Positions 42,122 to 50,321 of a stretch of DNA of 64,000 nt are shown piece by piece. This stretch comes from F23-D06 sp963643165 (lineage in GTDB: Bacteria > Bacteroidota > Bacteroidia > Bacteroidales > WCHB1-69). The stretch lies in NCBI GenBank assembly GCA_963643165.1, contig CAVIJD010000004.1:1-64000 (forward strand). Direction: 5' to 3'. Each line of letters starts with the position of its first letter. The first letter of the stretch is position 1. The notes below the pieces were generated by a model. That model was given only the letters and a program-made list of their open reading frames with translations, was not told where the DNA came from and did no database searches. The position numbers were made by a program, and so were the translations under genes.

Positions 42122-43372
42122 TTATTTCAAGTCCTTCTCCACTTCGATGCGAAGCATATTCAAGGCGGCGTGAGCGCTACGCTCTATAATCTGCTGTCTG
42201 CCAGAGCGGTTGCCAAAGTGGAACTCCTTCGTCACTAGACGAACCGGTGTTGCCACGGCAATCCACACTGTGCCGACGGGTTTCTCGTCCGTGCCGCCGT
42301 CGGGACCGGCGATGCCGGAAACGGCAATAGTATAATCCACGTCAAACAGTTCCATCGAGTTCAGGGCCATATCGCTCACCACTTGCTCGCTCACGGCGCC
42401 GCGTCGTTTGAGGTTATCCTCACGCACATTCAGCAGATCGCGTTTAATCTCGTTGCTGTACGACACGATAGAGCCCTTGAAGTAGCGAGAACTGCCCGGA
42501 ATTGACGTAATCAAGTGTGCAACATAGCCGCCCGTGCAGCTCTCTGCCGTAGCCATCGTCTTGCCGGCTTTTGCCAACAGACGTCCCACCACCGTCTCCA
42601 TCGGAATATCCTCATCCGTGAAAGCATATTCAGCGGTCTGCTCTTTCAATTTTGCAAACTGTTCCTCCATTTCAGCCTTAAGAACATTCTCGTCATCGCC
42701 ATGCCCTGTAAGCCGGAGTCGCACAATGCCGGGTTTCGGCAAATAGGCAAGCGACATGTTGGCCGGCAATTGGCTTTCGTAAGACTCCAGCAGATCTGAC
42801 AATCCGCTTTCGGTAATGCCCGTACACTGCAGCACCTTGTAACTGTGGACTTCACTTCCGACGTTGCGTGCCTTCATTCGCGGAACAACCTCATCTTTAA
42901 TCAGTTTCTCCATCTCAAAAGGCACACCTGGCAGCGAGACCAGCACCTTGCCGTCTTGTTCCATCCAAATGCCGGGAGCTGTGCCAAGCGTATTCGGCAG
43001 CACGTCACAGCCCTCGGGCACCAAAGCCTGCTGGCGGTTTGTTTCCGTCATCGCCATGCCTCGGGCAGCAAAAATCTCTGTCACCCACTGAAGAGTCGGC
43101 GCATCCTCAACCAACTGCCGCGAGAAGTACTCGCAAATCACCGTCTTGGTGATGTCATCTTTCGTAGGTCCGAGCCCTCCTGTCAGCAGAACCACATCTG
43201 TTTTGGACATCGCACTGCGGATAGCCTCCGTGATAGCCTCTTTGTTGTCGCCAACCGTAATGGTTTCAGTCATAGCAAAGCCTGCGGCTGACATCTCCTG
43301 CCCGACAAAGGCAGCATTTGTATTGACGACCTGCCCTATCAGCAGTTCGTCTCCAATATTAATCAGTATCAT
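42122..43372 (-). CDS. cinA: CinA-family nicotinamide-nucleotide amidohydrolase
   Basis: This 416-residue protein has an N-terminal MoaB/MogA-like domain (INIGDELLIGQVVNTNAAF, VVLLTGGLGPTKDDITK) and a C-terminal PncC-type amidase domain (TMATAESCTGGYVAHLITS, GIAGPDGGTDEKPVGTVWIAV). It recycles pyridine nucleotides by deamidating NMN. The upstream ATG at 43387 would overlap the previous gene by 29 bases; the ATG at 43372 (MILINIGDE) agrees better with relatives and is chosen. Confidence 0.92.
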   Translation of the reverse strand: MILINIGDELLIGQVVNTNAAFVGQEMSAAGFAMTETITVGDNKEAITEAIRSAMSKTDVVLLTGGLGPTKDDITKTVICEYFSRQLVEDAPTLQWVTEIFAARGMAMTETNRQQALVPEGCDVLPNTLGTAPGIWMEQDGKVLVSLPGVPFEMEKLIKDEVVPRMKARNVGSEVHSYKVLQCTGITESGLSDLLESYESQLPANMSLAYLPKPGIVRLRLTGHGDDENVLKAEMEEQFAKLKEQTAEYAFTDEDIPMETVVGRLLAKAGKTMATAESCTGGYVAHLITSIPGSSRYFKGSIVSYSNEIKRDLLNVREDNLKRRGAVSEQVVSDMALNSMELFDVDYTIAVSGIAGPDGGTDEKPVGTVWIAVATPVRLVTKEFHFGNRSGRQQIIERSAHAALNMLRIEVEKDLK

Positions 43373-44114
43373 TGTTCCTATTTTCATTTTCCATCAAATC
43401 GAGCATCTGCATACGCTGCTGCATATTCTGGATGTAAGGATTATTTGGATATTTACTCTTCAAAGATTGTGTAATCGTTTCCAGCGTTTCGCGGTCCTTC
43501 AGCTCATTGAAAAAAACGCCTCTGTTATAACTTTGGTAGAAAGCTATATAAGAGGCCATCTTGTCTGGATGTTGTTGTATGAACTTTTGCAAGTATTGTT
43601 TGTGATCTTGTCTCAATTGCAAATAATTCTTTTCCACCTCCGTGCGGGCTGAATCGTCATCGAGGTTCTTCACATAGAAAGCGTACAATTGTTCCACCGA
43701 CTGTGCAAAGGCGTGCAGGGCACTGTCGAGTTGGCACACCAGCACGGCCTCCTCGCCGCCGGAGACCCGATAGGTGGCCACCAGGTCCTCCGCTTCGGCC
43801 GTAATCGTGAGACGGTCGCCGCCTTGAGCAATGGTAGTCAGCGTATTATAGGGCGAAAGCATCAACTGGTACATCATCGGGGTTGAAACATTGGCGAGAT
43901 CCTCTTTGGTTTCCGGTTTAATTTCAAAACGGAAATGCCCCTCTTTCATCTTCACCGAATCCAGCACCTGGAGTCCGCTGTTCGTAACCATCGCCAGCAC
44001 GAGCTCGCTGTTGCCGCCGCCTTTAACATCTCCCTCCATAACAATCTTGTTGTGAGCATTTTTGCAAGAACAGCAAAAGAGGAGAATCCACAAAAAAAGA
44101 AAATATTTCCGCAT
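43359..44114 (-). CDS. DUF4369 lipoprotein
   Basis: This protein of about 251 residues starts MRKYFLFLWILLFCCSC, a lipoprotein signal with likely lipidated Cys17. The N-terminal beta-rich part (about 25-110; GDVKGGGNSELVLAM, HFRFEIKPETKEDLANV) matches DUF4369. A helical region follows, ending MENENRNNDTD. DUF4369 often precedes a thioredoxin domain in Bacteroidota, but none is present here. ATG 44114 is preferred over 44129 because it starts the signal peptide and lies after the preceding gene's stop codon. Confidence 0.8.
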   Translation of the reverse strand: MRKYFLFLWILLFCCSCKNAHNKIVMEGDVKGGGNSELVLAMVTNSGLQVLDSVKMKEGHFRFEIKPETKEDLANVSTPMMYQLMLSPYNTLTTIAQGGDRLTITAEAEDLVATYRVSGGEEAVLVCQLDSALHAFAQSVEQLYAFYVKNLDDDSARTEVEKNYLQLRQDHKQYLQKFIQQHPDKMASYIAFYQSYNRGVFFNELKDRETLETITQSLKSKYPNNPYIQNMQQRMQMLDLMENENRNNDTD

Positions 44115-44118
44115 AATC

Positions 44119-44283
44119 TTACCAATCATAACAAACGGTCAATGAATCTGTTGGATGGTTGACGGCACGGTATTCGCAGCCGCAGTTGCGGTCCTTGCGG
44201 TGAGGGCGCGCCCCGATAATCTTAGGTGAGCAAGCGGCGGCCAAAAACAGCAGCACAACAGCTATCAAGAGACACTTTTCCAT
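44119..44283 (-). CDS. Very small lipoprotein, function unknown
   Basis: This 54-residue protein, MEKCLLIAVVLLFLAAACSP, has a clear lipobox (LAAAC); the mature part is only ~36 residues (CSPKIIGARPHRKDRNCGCEYRAV...). It is the first gene of the operon leading to cinA and xerD. The start is 44283, because the -7 element at 44303-44310 lies inside the longer frame that begins at 44313. No family is recognised. Confidence 0.7.
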   Translation of the reverse strand: MEKCLLIAVVLLFLAAACSPKIIGARPHRKDRNCGCEYRAVNHPTDSLTVCYDW

Positions 44284-44302
44284 AATTCCAAAAAAACGGG
44301 TG

Positions 44303-44310
44303 CAAATGTA
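44303..44310 (-). promoter_or_regulatory. -7 promoter element (TACATTTG on minus)
   Basis: CAAATGTA on the plus strand reads TACATTTG on the minus strand, 20 bases before the small lipoprotein ATG. It probably drives lipoprotein, DUF4369, cinA and xerD. Confidence 0.65.
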
Positions 44311-44449
44311 CAAAAAAGCCTTTCTTGCTCGTCACCCTTTGATGGCGACTTCCTTGTCGGGGCAGTAATTATTCAACGGAACAGTTTTTTTTCTTTTTTT
44401 TCGATGAAAAACAGAAACGTCAGAAATCTTCCTGTTCCCTTTTCTTTTA

Positions 44450-44457
44450 TATCTTTG
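44450..44457 (+). promoter_or_regulatory. -7 promoter element TATCTTTG
   Basis: TATCTTTG lies 26 bases before the ATG of the YD-repeat-like gene, within a T-rich tract. Confidence 0.65.
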
Positions 44458-44483
44458 CGCCGTTAATCCTAAATCCTGATTCT

Positions 44484-45383
44484 ATGAGAACCTTAAAAAT
44501 CATCAAAACCGAATACCGCCGCACCGGATACGACGAGGCCGACATCGAAAAGAAAGAATATGTTGAACTGATTGCCTGCTACGATGGGTGCGACAATCTT
44601 GTAAAAGAGGAACGTTTTGACCCTGACGGACAATTGAACACACGCACCGTCAATCAATACGACACACAAGAAAGACTCGTTACCACCGAGCAGTTCGATG
44701 GCGACCATGTGTTGTTGCAGAAGATCGTGAACAAATACGACGACAACGGTTTGTTGGTCGAGCAGGGCAACTATTTCGGAGAAGACAGCACCGAATACGT
44801 CACCAAATACATCCACGACCCGGCCGGAAACGTAGTGCGCACCGAAATGTACGACCAAGGGAAACTCGACTACGTTGAGAAACAGATGGAATACAACGGG
44901 AAACTCTTGACACACGAAATCGAGAATAACGAATATGGCGACAAAATGTACGAGCATCGTTACGAATACAACGAAGAAGGGCAACTTGTCAAGCACGTTC
45001 GCGACGAAAAGCAGAACCACGACCGCCGCACTTACGAATACACCTACGACAGCCAAGGCAACCGCGTCAAAGAATTGGTATATGACTACAGCAACACCTT
45101 GATTTCCAAGACTTGCCGTTCCTACAACAACGAGGGGCTTCTTATAGAGACCGAAGAGGAAGACCTCGACAACTACCGCCGGATATCGTTGGAATATGAG
45201 GGAACATTAGTGCTTAAAAACACGCTGTTCAACAGAGACGGCAGGATCATGGGATGGGCTGAGTACTCCTACGACGAAAATGGGAAAGAGATAGACTCCA
45301 AAGAATACTACCTCGACGAGGTAAACCCGGAGGTACACCGCCTCATGCGCGAAACCCGCTATGAACGCTCTTCGGAGGAGTAA
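44484..45383 (+). CDS. Cytoplasmic YD-repeat-like protein, function unknown
   Basis: This 299-residue, very acidic and tyrosine-rich protein has no signal peptide. It consists of repeats of roughly 20-25 residues with a Y-D/N-x-x-G-x-L/V-V turn: YDTQERLVTTEQFD, YDDNGLLVEQGNYF, YNEEGQLVKHVRD, YDSQGNRVKELVYD, YNNEGLLIETEEE, YDENGKEIDSKEYY. Such RHS/YD-like repeats form beta-strands, usually in secreted proteins or toxin shells. Here there is no toxin tip, secretion signal or membrane segment. It has its own promoter and stands alone before glnA. Function unknown. Confidence 0.75.
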   Translation: MRTLKIIKTEYRRTGYDEADIEKKEYVELIACYDGCDNLVKEERFDPDGQLNTRTVNQYDTQERLVTTEQFDGDHVLLQKIVNKYDDNGLLVEQGNYFGEDSTEYVTKYIHDPAGNVVRTEMYDQGKLDYVEKQMEYNGKLLTHEIENNEYGDKMYEHRYEYNEEGQLVKHVRDEKQNHDRRTYEYTYDSQGNRVKELVYDYSNTLISKTCRSYNNEGLLIETEEEDLDNYRRISLEYEGTLVLKNTLFNRDGRIMGWAEYSYDENGKEIDSKEYYLDEVNPEVHRLMRETRYERSSEE

Positions 45384-45425
45384 TTTGTCCGCTTCGTTTT
45401 TTCCGTGCGTCTCGTTTCTTTATTG

Positions 45426-45433
45426 TATCTTTG
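45426..45433 (+). promoter_or_regulatory. -7 promoter element for glutamine synthetase (TATCTTTG)
   Basis: TATCTTTG lies 39 bases before the ATG at 45473. Confidence 0.65.
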
Positions 45434-45472
45434 CCACCCTCAAAAAAGGAATATTAAAATAACACAATCGAT

Positions 45473-46981
45473 ATGAAAGAAAGTACAGCTATGAGCATGA
45501 ATCCGCTGGTAAACTACCTCAAAAAGAGTCCGAGCGAATTCACAAAATCTGACATCATTAAGTATGTGGAAGAGAATGACATCAAGATGGTCAACTTCCA
45601 TTATGTGGCCGGCGACGGCAGACTGAAAACCTTGGCCTTCATTCTCAACAACCGCGACTATCTGGAACAGATCCTTTCAAACGGAGAGCGCGTGGATGGG
45701 TCCAACATCTTCCCGGACTTCATCCATGCAGGTTCTTCAGACCTGTACGTCATTCCACGTTTCTCCACTGCTTTCATCCATCCGTTCGCAGACATCCCCA
45801 CCCTTTCATTCCTCTGCTCGTACTACAACAAAGACGGGCAGCCGCTTGAAAACTCTCCGGAATACATCTTGCGCAAGGCTTGCAAATCCTTCACGGAAGT
45901 TACGGGCATGTATTTTCAAGCCATGGGAGAGTTGGAGTATTATGTCATCGGACCGGCTGAAGAGTTTTACACGATTCCCGACCAGCGCGGCTATCACGAG
46001 TCGTCGCCTTTCACAAAATTCGAGAGTTTCAGGGCTGAGTGCATGTACAACATTGCCAAAGCCGGCGGACAAATCAAGTACGGCCATTCTGAAGTGGGCA
46101 ACTTCACGATGGACGGCAAGATTTATGAGCAGAACGAAATCGAATTCCTGGTCACCGACGTGCAGCAGGCTGCCGACCAGTTAGTGCTCGCCAAATGGAT
46201 CATCCGCAACCTCGCCTACAAGCACGGCTTGGACGTCACCTTTGCGCCCAAAATCACCAGCGGGAAAGCCGGCAGCGGACTTCACATCCACACCTGCATC
46301 GTGAACGCCAACGGCAAAAACCAGTATGTCACGAAAGGCAAACTCAACTCCATAGCCAAAACCGCCATCGCCGGATACATGACCTGTGCCGGCTCGCTGA
46401 CCGCCTTCGGAAACACCAATCCGACTTCTTATTTCAGGCTTGTGCCGCACCAGGAAGCGCCGACCTCCATCTGCTGGGGCGACCGCAACCGTTCGGTGCT
46501 GGTGCGCGTGCCGCTGGGCTGGACCCACAAAAACGACATTGTGGCCGAACTCAACCCGCTGGAAAAACCCGTCAACAAAGACCGCTCGCAAAAACAGACC
46601 GTTGAGTTCCGCTGCCCCGACGGCTCCGCCGACATCTACCTGCTGCTGGCCGGACTGGTCTGCGCCGCACGACATGGCTTTGAGATGGAAGGCGCCCTTG
46701 ACTTTGCCGCCAAAACTTACGTGGACGTTGACATCCACCGTCCCGAAAACAAAAAACTTGTCGATAGCCTGGCCCAACTCCCCTCCTCCTGCTGGGAATC
46801 AGCCGATGAACTGAGCCGCCACCGCGACATCTTCGAAAATCACGGCGTCTTCAACAACGAAATGATCGACGACATCGTGAAAAGACTGAAGGCTTTCAAC
46901 GACAAGGACATCCGAAAAGAAATCGAAAAAGACCCCGAGGTTATGAACCGACTGGTCCGCGAACATTTCTATTGCGGATAA
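45473..46981 (+). CDS. glnA: Glutamine synthetase (type I-like)
   Basis: This 502-residue protein has an N-terminal beta-grasp domain (about 20-110) and the catalytic domain. ATP/metal and glutamate-site segments are visible: the metal-binding Glu in AMGELEYYVI, SGKAGSGLHIHTCIVN, and NPTSYFRLVPHQEAPTSICWGDRNRS. The enzyme makes glutamine from glutamate and ammonia. It is clearly not the ~730-residue GS-III common in Bacteroides. The typical adenylylation-site tyrosine motif is not evident. The start could be 45473 or the ATG at 45491 (MNPLVNYL precedes the domain). Confidence 0.92.
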   Translation: MKESTAMSMNPLVNYLKKSPSEFTKSDIIKYVEENDIKMVNFHYVAGDGRLKTLAFILNNRDYLEQILSNGERVDGSNIFPDFIHAGSSDLYVIPRFSTAFIHPFADIPTLSFLCSYYNKDGQPLENSPEYILRKACKSFTEVTGMYFQAMGELEYYVIGPAEEFYTIPDQRGYHESSPFTKFESFRAECMYNIAKAGGQIKYGHSEVGNFTMDGKIYEQNEIEFLVTDVQQAADQLVLAKWIIRNLAYKHGLDVTFAPKITSGKAGSGLHIHTCIVNANGKNQYVTKGKLNSIAKTAIAGYMTCAGSLTAFGNTNPTSYFRLVPHQEAPTSICWGDRNRSVLVRVPLGWTHKNDIVAELNPLEKPVNKDRSQKQTVEFRCPDGSADIYLLLAGLVCAARHGFEMEGALDFAAKTYVDVDIHRPENKKLVDSLAQLPSSCWESADELSRHRDIFENHGVFNNEMIDDIVKRLKAFNDKDIRKEIEKDPEVMNRLVREHFYCG

Positions 46982-46993
46982 CCTGACATCTTC

Positions 46994-47023
46994 ACGGAGG
47001 CACAAAGAATGTTGTGCCTCCGT
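46994..47023 (+). terminator. Terminator after glutamine synthetase
   Basis: ACGGAGGCACAA (46994-47005) pairs with TTGTGCCTCCGT (47012-47023), followed by a T-run. Confidence 0.85.
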
Positions 47024-47062
47024 TTTTTCCACTTACAAAATCTTTGCACCTTAACTATTTTT

Positions 47063-47563
47063 ATGAACTTTGTCCCTGTAATTATAACTGCCATCATAGC
47101 CTCTGCCGTTGTTGTGGTTGCCAAAATGCTTATTGAATACCGACTGAAAGCACAAGTCATAGAACACAAAAAGAGTTCTGAAAACATTGTGCTTCCCTTG
47201 CGGCTTCAGGCATACGAAAGAATGGCGCTCTTCTTGGAGCGCATAGAGCCGAACCAGTTGGTTATGCGCATCCATGCCCCCGGCCTGACTGTGGCCCAAG
47301 AACAAAACCTCCTGCTGACCGCCATCCGGTCGGAGTTCGAACACAACCTGTCGCAACAGATCTACCTTTCCAACAGCGTCTGGAACGAAGTATGCAATGC
47401 CAAAGACGACATCATGGAAATCATCAACACCGTGGCTGAACAGATGGATGCAGACACGACGGGGCAAACTTTCGCAGAATCTCTGCTGATAGCCGCCTCG
47501 CAAAAGCCGGTAGTTGAAAAAGCCTTGAACATACTGAAAGCAGACATGCATAAAATGTTTTAG
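47063..47563 (+). CDS. Conserved membrane-anchored protein, function unknown
   Basis: This 166-residue protein has one N-terminal TM helix (FVPVIITAIIASAVVVVAKML). A soluble helical domain follows (NIVLPLRLQAYERMALFLERIEPNQLVMR, then SEFEHNLSQQIYLSNSVWNEVCNAKDDIMEIINTV). It is a conserved Bacteroidota family of unknown function that I recognise by pattern only. ATG 47063 is chosen; the longer frame from 47009 begins inside the glnA terminator. Confidence 0.75.
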   Translation: MNFVPVIITAIIASAVVVVAKMLIEYRLKAQVIEHKKSSENIVLPLRLQAYERMALFLERIEPNQLVMRIHAPGLTVAQEQNLLLTAIRSEFEHNLSQQIYLSNSVWNEVCNAKDDIMEIINTVAEQMDADTTGQTFAESLLIAASQKPVVEKALNILKADMHKMF

Positions 47564-47596
47564 TCTGCGGGCGCAACTTTGCAAGCCATCTTTTTG

Positions 47597-47604
47597 TATC
47601 TTTG
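47597..47604 (+). promoter_or_regulatory. -7 promoter element for P5C dehydrogenase (TATCTTTG)
   Basis: TATCTTTG lies 51 bases before the ATG at 47656 and excludes a start at 47602. Confidence 0.65.
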
Positions 47605-47655
47605 CTCTGCTTTTTAAAGTCACAACAGACTCCAACCCTTTTTAATAATTATAAT

Positions 47656-49281
47656 ATGAACAACGCAAATTTTGAATTCAGAGAACCCCAAAACGAACCG
47701 GTATATTCGTATGCACCGGGCACGCCTGAACGGAAACTTCTGCAGGCAGAACTTGAAAAGCAGTACAACCAAACCATAGAGATTCCTTTGATCATCGGAG
47801 GCAAGGAGGTGAAAACCGGCGACATGGGCAAGGTAGTGATGCCGACCAACCACAGCCACGTGCTGGCCAACTATCACAAAGCCGGCCCGAAAGAGGTGCA
47901 AATGGCCATTGACGCCGCATTGGCAGCACGCAAAGGCTGGGAAGAACTCCCCTGGATACAGAGAGCCTCGGTCATGATGAAGGCCGCCGAACTGCTCGCC
48001 ACCAAATACAGATACGTGCTGAATGCCGCCTGCATGCTTGGACAGGGCAAGAACCCGATGCAGGCCGAGATTGACTGTCCTTGCGAAGCCATCGACTTTT
48101 TGCGTTTCAACACCTACTTTGCCGCCAAGTTGTACGGACAGCAACCCATCTCCGACCACGCAACGCTCAACCGCAACGAATACCGCGGACTCGAAGGCTT
48201 CGTCTATGCCATCACGCCGTTCAATTTCACCTCAATAGCCCTGAACCTCAACGTGGCTCCGGCCTTGATGGGCAACGTCACCATCTGGAAGCCGTCAACG
48301 ACCTCCATTTTGTCCAACTACTACCTGATGAAACTGCTCCAGGAGGCTGGTCTCCCCGACGGTGTCATCAACTTCCTCCCGGGCAGCGGCTCTGTCATCA
48401 GCGAAGTGGCCTTCAAGTCGCCTCATCTGGCAGGCGTCCATTTCACGGGAAGCACCGCCACATTCAAGAGTTTCTGGAAATTGATTGGCCAAAATATCGA
48501 CAACTACCGCACATATCCCAAAATTGTGGGCGAAACCGGCGGCAAAGACTTCATCTTCGCACACCATACCGCCACCGCACGCGAACTGGCCGTGGCTGTC
48601 GTGCGCGGCGCTTTTGAATACCAAGGACAGAAATGCTCCGCCGCCTCCAGAGCCTATATCCCCAAGTCGCTGTGGCCCGACACGCTGCGCAACATCAACG
48701 AGATGACCGCCACCGTGAAGATGGGCGACGTGCGCGAATTTTCAAATTTTGTCAATGCCGTCATTGACGAGAAGTCGTTCGACAATATCGCCGGCTATAT
48801 TGACCGCGCCAAAGCTTCTGCCGATGCCGATGTCGTGGTGGGCGGACATTATGACAAGTCTGTGGGCTATTTTGTGGAACCGACCATTATCGTGGCCAAG
48901 AAACCGGACTATGAATCGATGCGCGAGGAGATTTTCGGACCAGTAATCACCGTATTCGTTTATGACGATGACAAATACGAAGAGATGCTGCACGTTTGCG
49001 ACGAGACCTCCCCGTATGCCCTCACCGGGTCTATCTTCGCACAAGACCGTTATGCTGTCGAAACTGCTGAACGGATTCTGCGCCATGCTGCGGGCAATTT
49101 CTACATCAACGACAAGCCGACTGGCGCCGTGGTGGGATGCCAACCTTTTGGCGGCGCAAGAGCCTCCGGCACGAACGACAAGGCCGGCAGCACACTTAAC
49201 CTCGTGCGCTGGATCAGCTCCCGCTGCATCAAGGAAACCTATTCTCCTGCAACAGAATATGGCTATCCATTCTTAGGATAA
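47656..49281 (+). CDS. L-glutamate gamma-semialdehyde (P5C) dehydrogenase
   Basis: This 541-residue aldehyde dehydrogenase oxidises glutamate semialdehyde to glutamate, the second step of proline breakdown. Catalytic Glu293 lies in VGETGGKDFIFA and Cys327 in GQKCSAASRAY. The C-terminal QPFGGARASGTNDKAGS is typical of P5CDH rather than other aldehyde dehydrogenases, as is the long N-terminal arm (NEPVYSYAPGTPERKLLQAELE). No proline dehydrogenase gene is beside it. Confidence 0.93.
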   Translation: MNNANFEFREPQNEPVYSYAPGTPERKLLQAELEKQYNQTIEIPLIIGGKEVKTGDMGKVVMPTNHSHVLANYHKAGPKEVQMAIDAALAARKGWEELPWIQRASVMMKAAELLATKYRYVLNAACMLGQGKNPMQAEIDCPCEAIDFLRFNTYFAAKLYGQQPISDHATLNRNEYRGLEGFVYAITPFNFTSIALNLNVAPALMGNVTIWKPSTTSILSNYYLMKLLQEAGLPDGVINFLPGSGSVISEVAFKSPHLAGVHFTGSTATFKSFWKLIGQNIDNYRTYPKIVGETGGKDFIFAHHTATARELAVAVVRGAFEYQGQKCSAASRAYIPKSLWPDTLRNINEMTATVKMGDVREFSNFVNAVIDEKSFDNIAGYIDRAKASADADVVVGGHYDKSVGYFVEPTIIVAKKPDYESMREEIFGPVITVFVYDDDKYEEMLHVCDETSPYALTGSIFAQDRYAVETAERILRHAAGNFYINDKPTGAVVGCQPFGGARASGTNDKAGSTLNLVRWISSRCIKETYSPATEYGYPFLG

Positions 49282-49330
49282 GAAATGTATTTGCACATTA
49301 CTGAATAACATTAACTGTCAACAATATCAA

Positions 49331-49377
49331 GGGTGGTTATAACTCATCGACACTACGGGTTATAACTCCCTTTTTTT
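49331..49377 (+). terminator. Terminator or attenuator just before folP
   Basis: GGG plus GTTATAAC (49331-49343) pairs with GTTATAAC plus CCC (49359-49370), then seven T residues. It ends only a few bases before the folP ATG at 49382. It may end P5CDH transcription or act as an attenuator. A one-mismatch -7 element (TGTATTTG, 49286-49293) lies upstream of it. Confidence 0.6.
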
Positions 49378-49381
49378 CATT

Positions 49382-50221
49382 ATGACCAAACAAATCAACT
49401 TTTCGGGCCGACTGCTCTCGCTGGAACGGCCATTGGTGATGGGCATCTTGAACGTCACCGACGACTCGTTTTTCGACGGCGGTCGCTACTTGACGGACGA
49501 TGCCCTGCTGCACCGCGCCGGGCAGATTGTGGACGAGGGAGCAGACATTATCGACATCGGCGCCATGTCAACCCGCCCCGGTGCCGAAGATATCGCAGAA
49601 AGCACGGAAATAGAACGCATAACGCACGCTGTGCGTATGGTCAGAGAACGCTTCCCCCATGCGGTCATCTCAGTAGATACCTGGCGTTCTTCTGTCGCCG
49701 CGGCCGCCCACAAAAATGGGGCCGACATGATCAACGATGTCTCCGGAGGCACCTTTGACGACCAAATGATTCCGACAGTCGGAGAACTGCAGATGCCCTA
49801 CTGTCTCATGCACACGCCCACCAAACCGGACAAGATGCAGCAGCATACGCAATATGATGACATACTGAAAGATATGCTGCAATTTTTCGGCACCCAACTG
49901 GAGAAACTACGAAAAGCCGGCGTTCACGACATCATCCTCGACCCTGGCTTCGGGTTCGGCAAGACCCTAGAACAAAACTACTTTGTACTCCAGAATCTGG
50001 ATGCTTTCAAATGTTTTTGTCTGCCCTTGTTGGTCGGCATTTCTCGCAAGTCGATGATTTGTAAGTTACTCGACTGCACACCCGGGCAGGCGCTGAACGG
50101 AACTACCGTGCTCAACACCATCGCCTTGATGAAAGGTGCGCAAATCCTGCGGGTTCATGACGTTCGCGAGGCCGTTGAGACATGCAAAATCGTCACGGCA
50201 ACGATTACATCTAACGATTAA
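49382..50221 (+). CDS. folP: Dihydropteroate synthase
   Basis: This 279-residue TIM-barrel enzyme joins p-aminobenzoate to dihydropterin pyrophosphate in folate synthesis and is the target of sulfonamides. Motifs: GILNVTDDSFFDGG (usually GILNVTPDSFSDGG), DIGAMSTRPGA, SVDTWRSSV, MINDVSGG, and ILDPGFGFGKTLEQN. The near-C-terminal LVGISRKSMI is also typical. The Met in DIGAMSTRPG, where Gly-Glu is common, is a small variation. It converges with the EF-G-like gene across a bidirectional terminator. Confidence 0.95.
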   Translation: MTKQINFSGRLLSLERPLVMGILNVTDDSFFDGGRYLTDDALLHRAGQIVDEGADIIDIGAMSTRPGAEDIAESTEIERITHAVRMVRERFPHAVISVDTWRSSVAAAAHKNGADMINDVSGGTFDDQMIPTVGELQMPYCLMHTPTKPDKMQQHTQYDDILKDMLQFFGTQLEKLRKAGVHDIILDPGFGFGKTLEQNYFVLQNLDAFKCFCLPLLVGISRKSMICKLLDCTPGQALNGTTVLNTIALMKGAQILRVHDVREAVETCKIVTATITSND

Positions 50222-50247
50222 GCCGAATAAGCCATTACGACATAGAA

Positions 50248-50284
50248 AAAGGGCTGGCTTCCCGCAGTGGGAGGCCAGCCCTTT
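50248..50284. terminator. Bidirectional terminator, folP / EF-G-like gene
   Basis: AAAGGGCTGGC (50248-50258) pairs with GCCAGCCCTTT (50274-50284), with an inner CCC-GGG stem and A/T tracts on both sides. Confidence 0.85.
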
Positions 50285-50321
50285 CTTTTGGGTATATCTT
50301 GCTGCCAAGCAGCTGAAGTTG

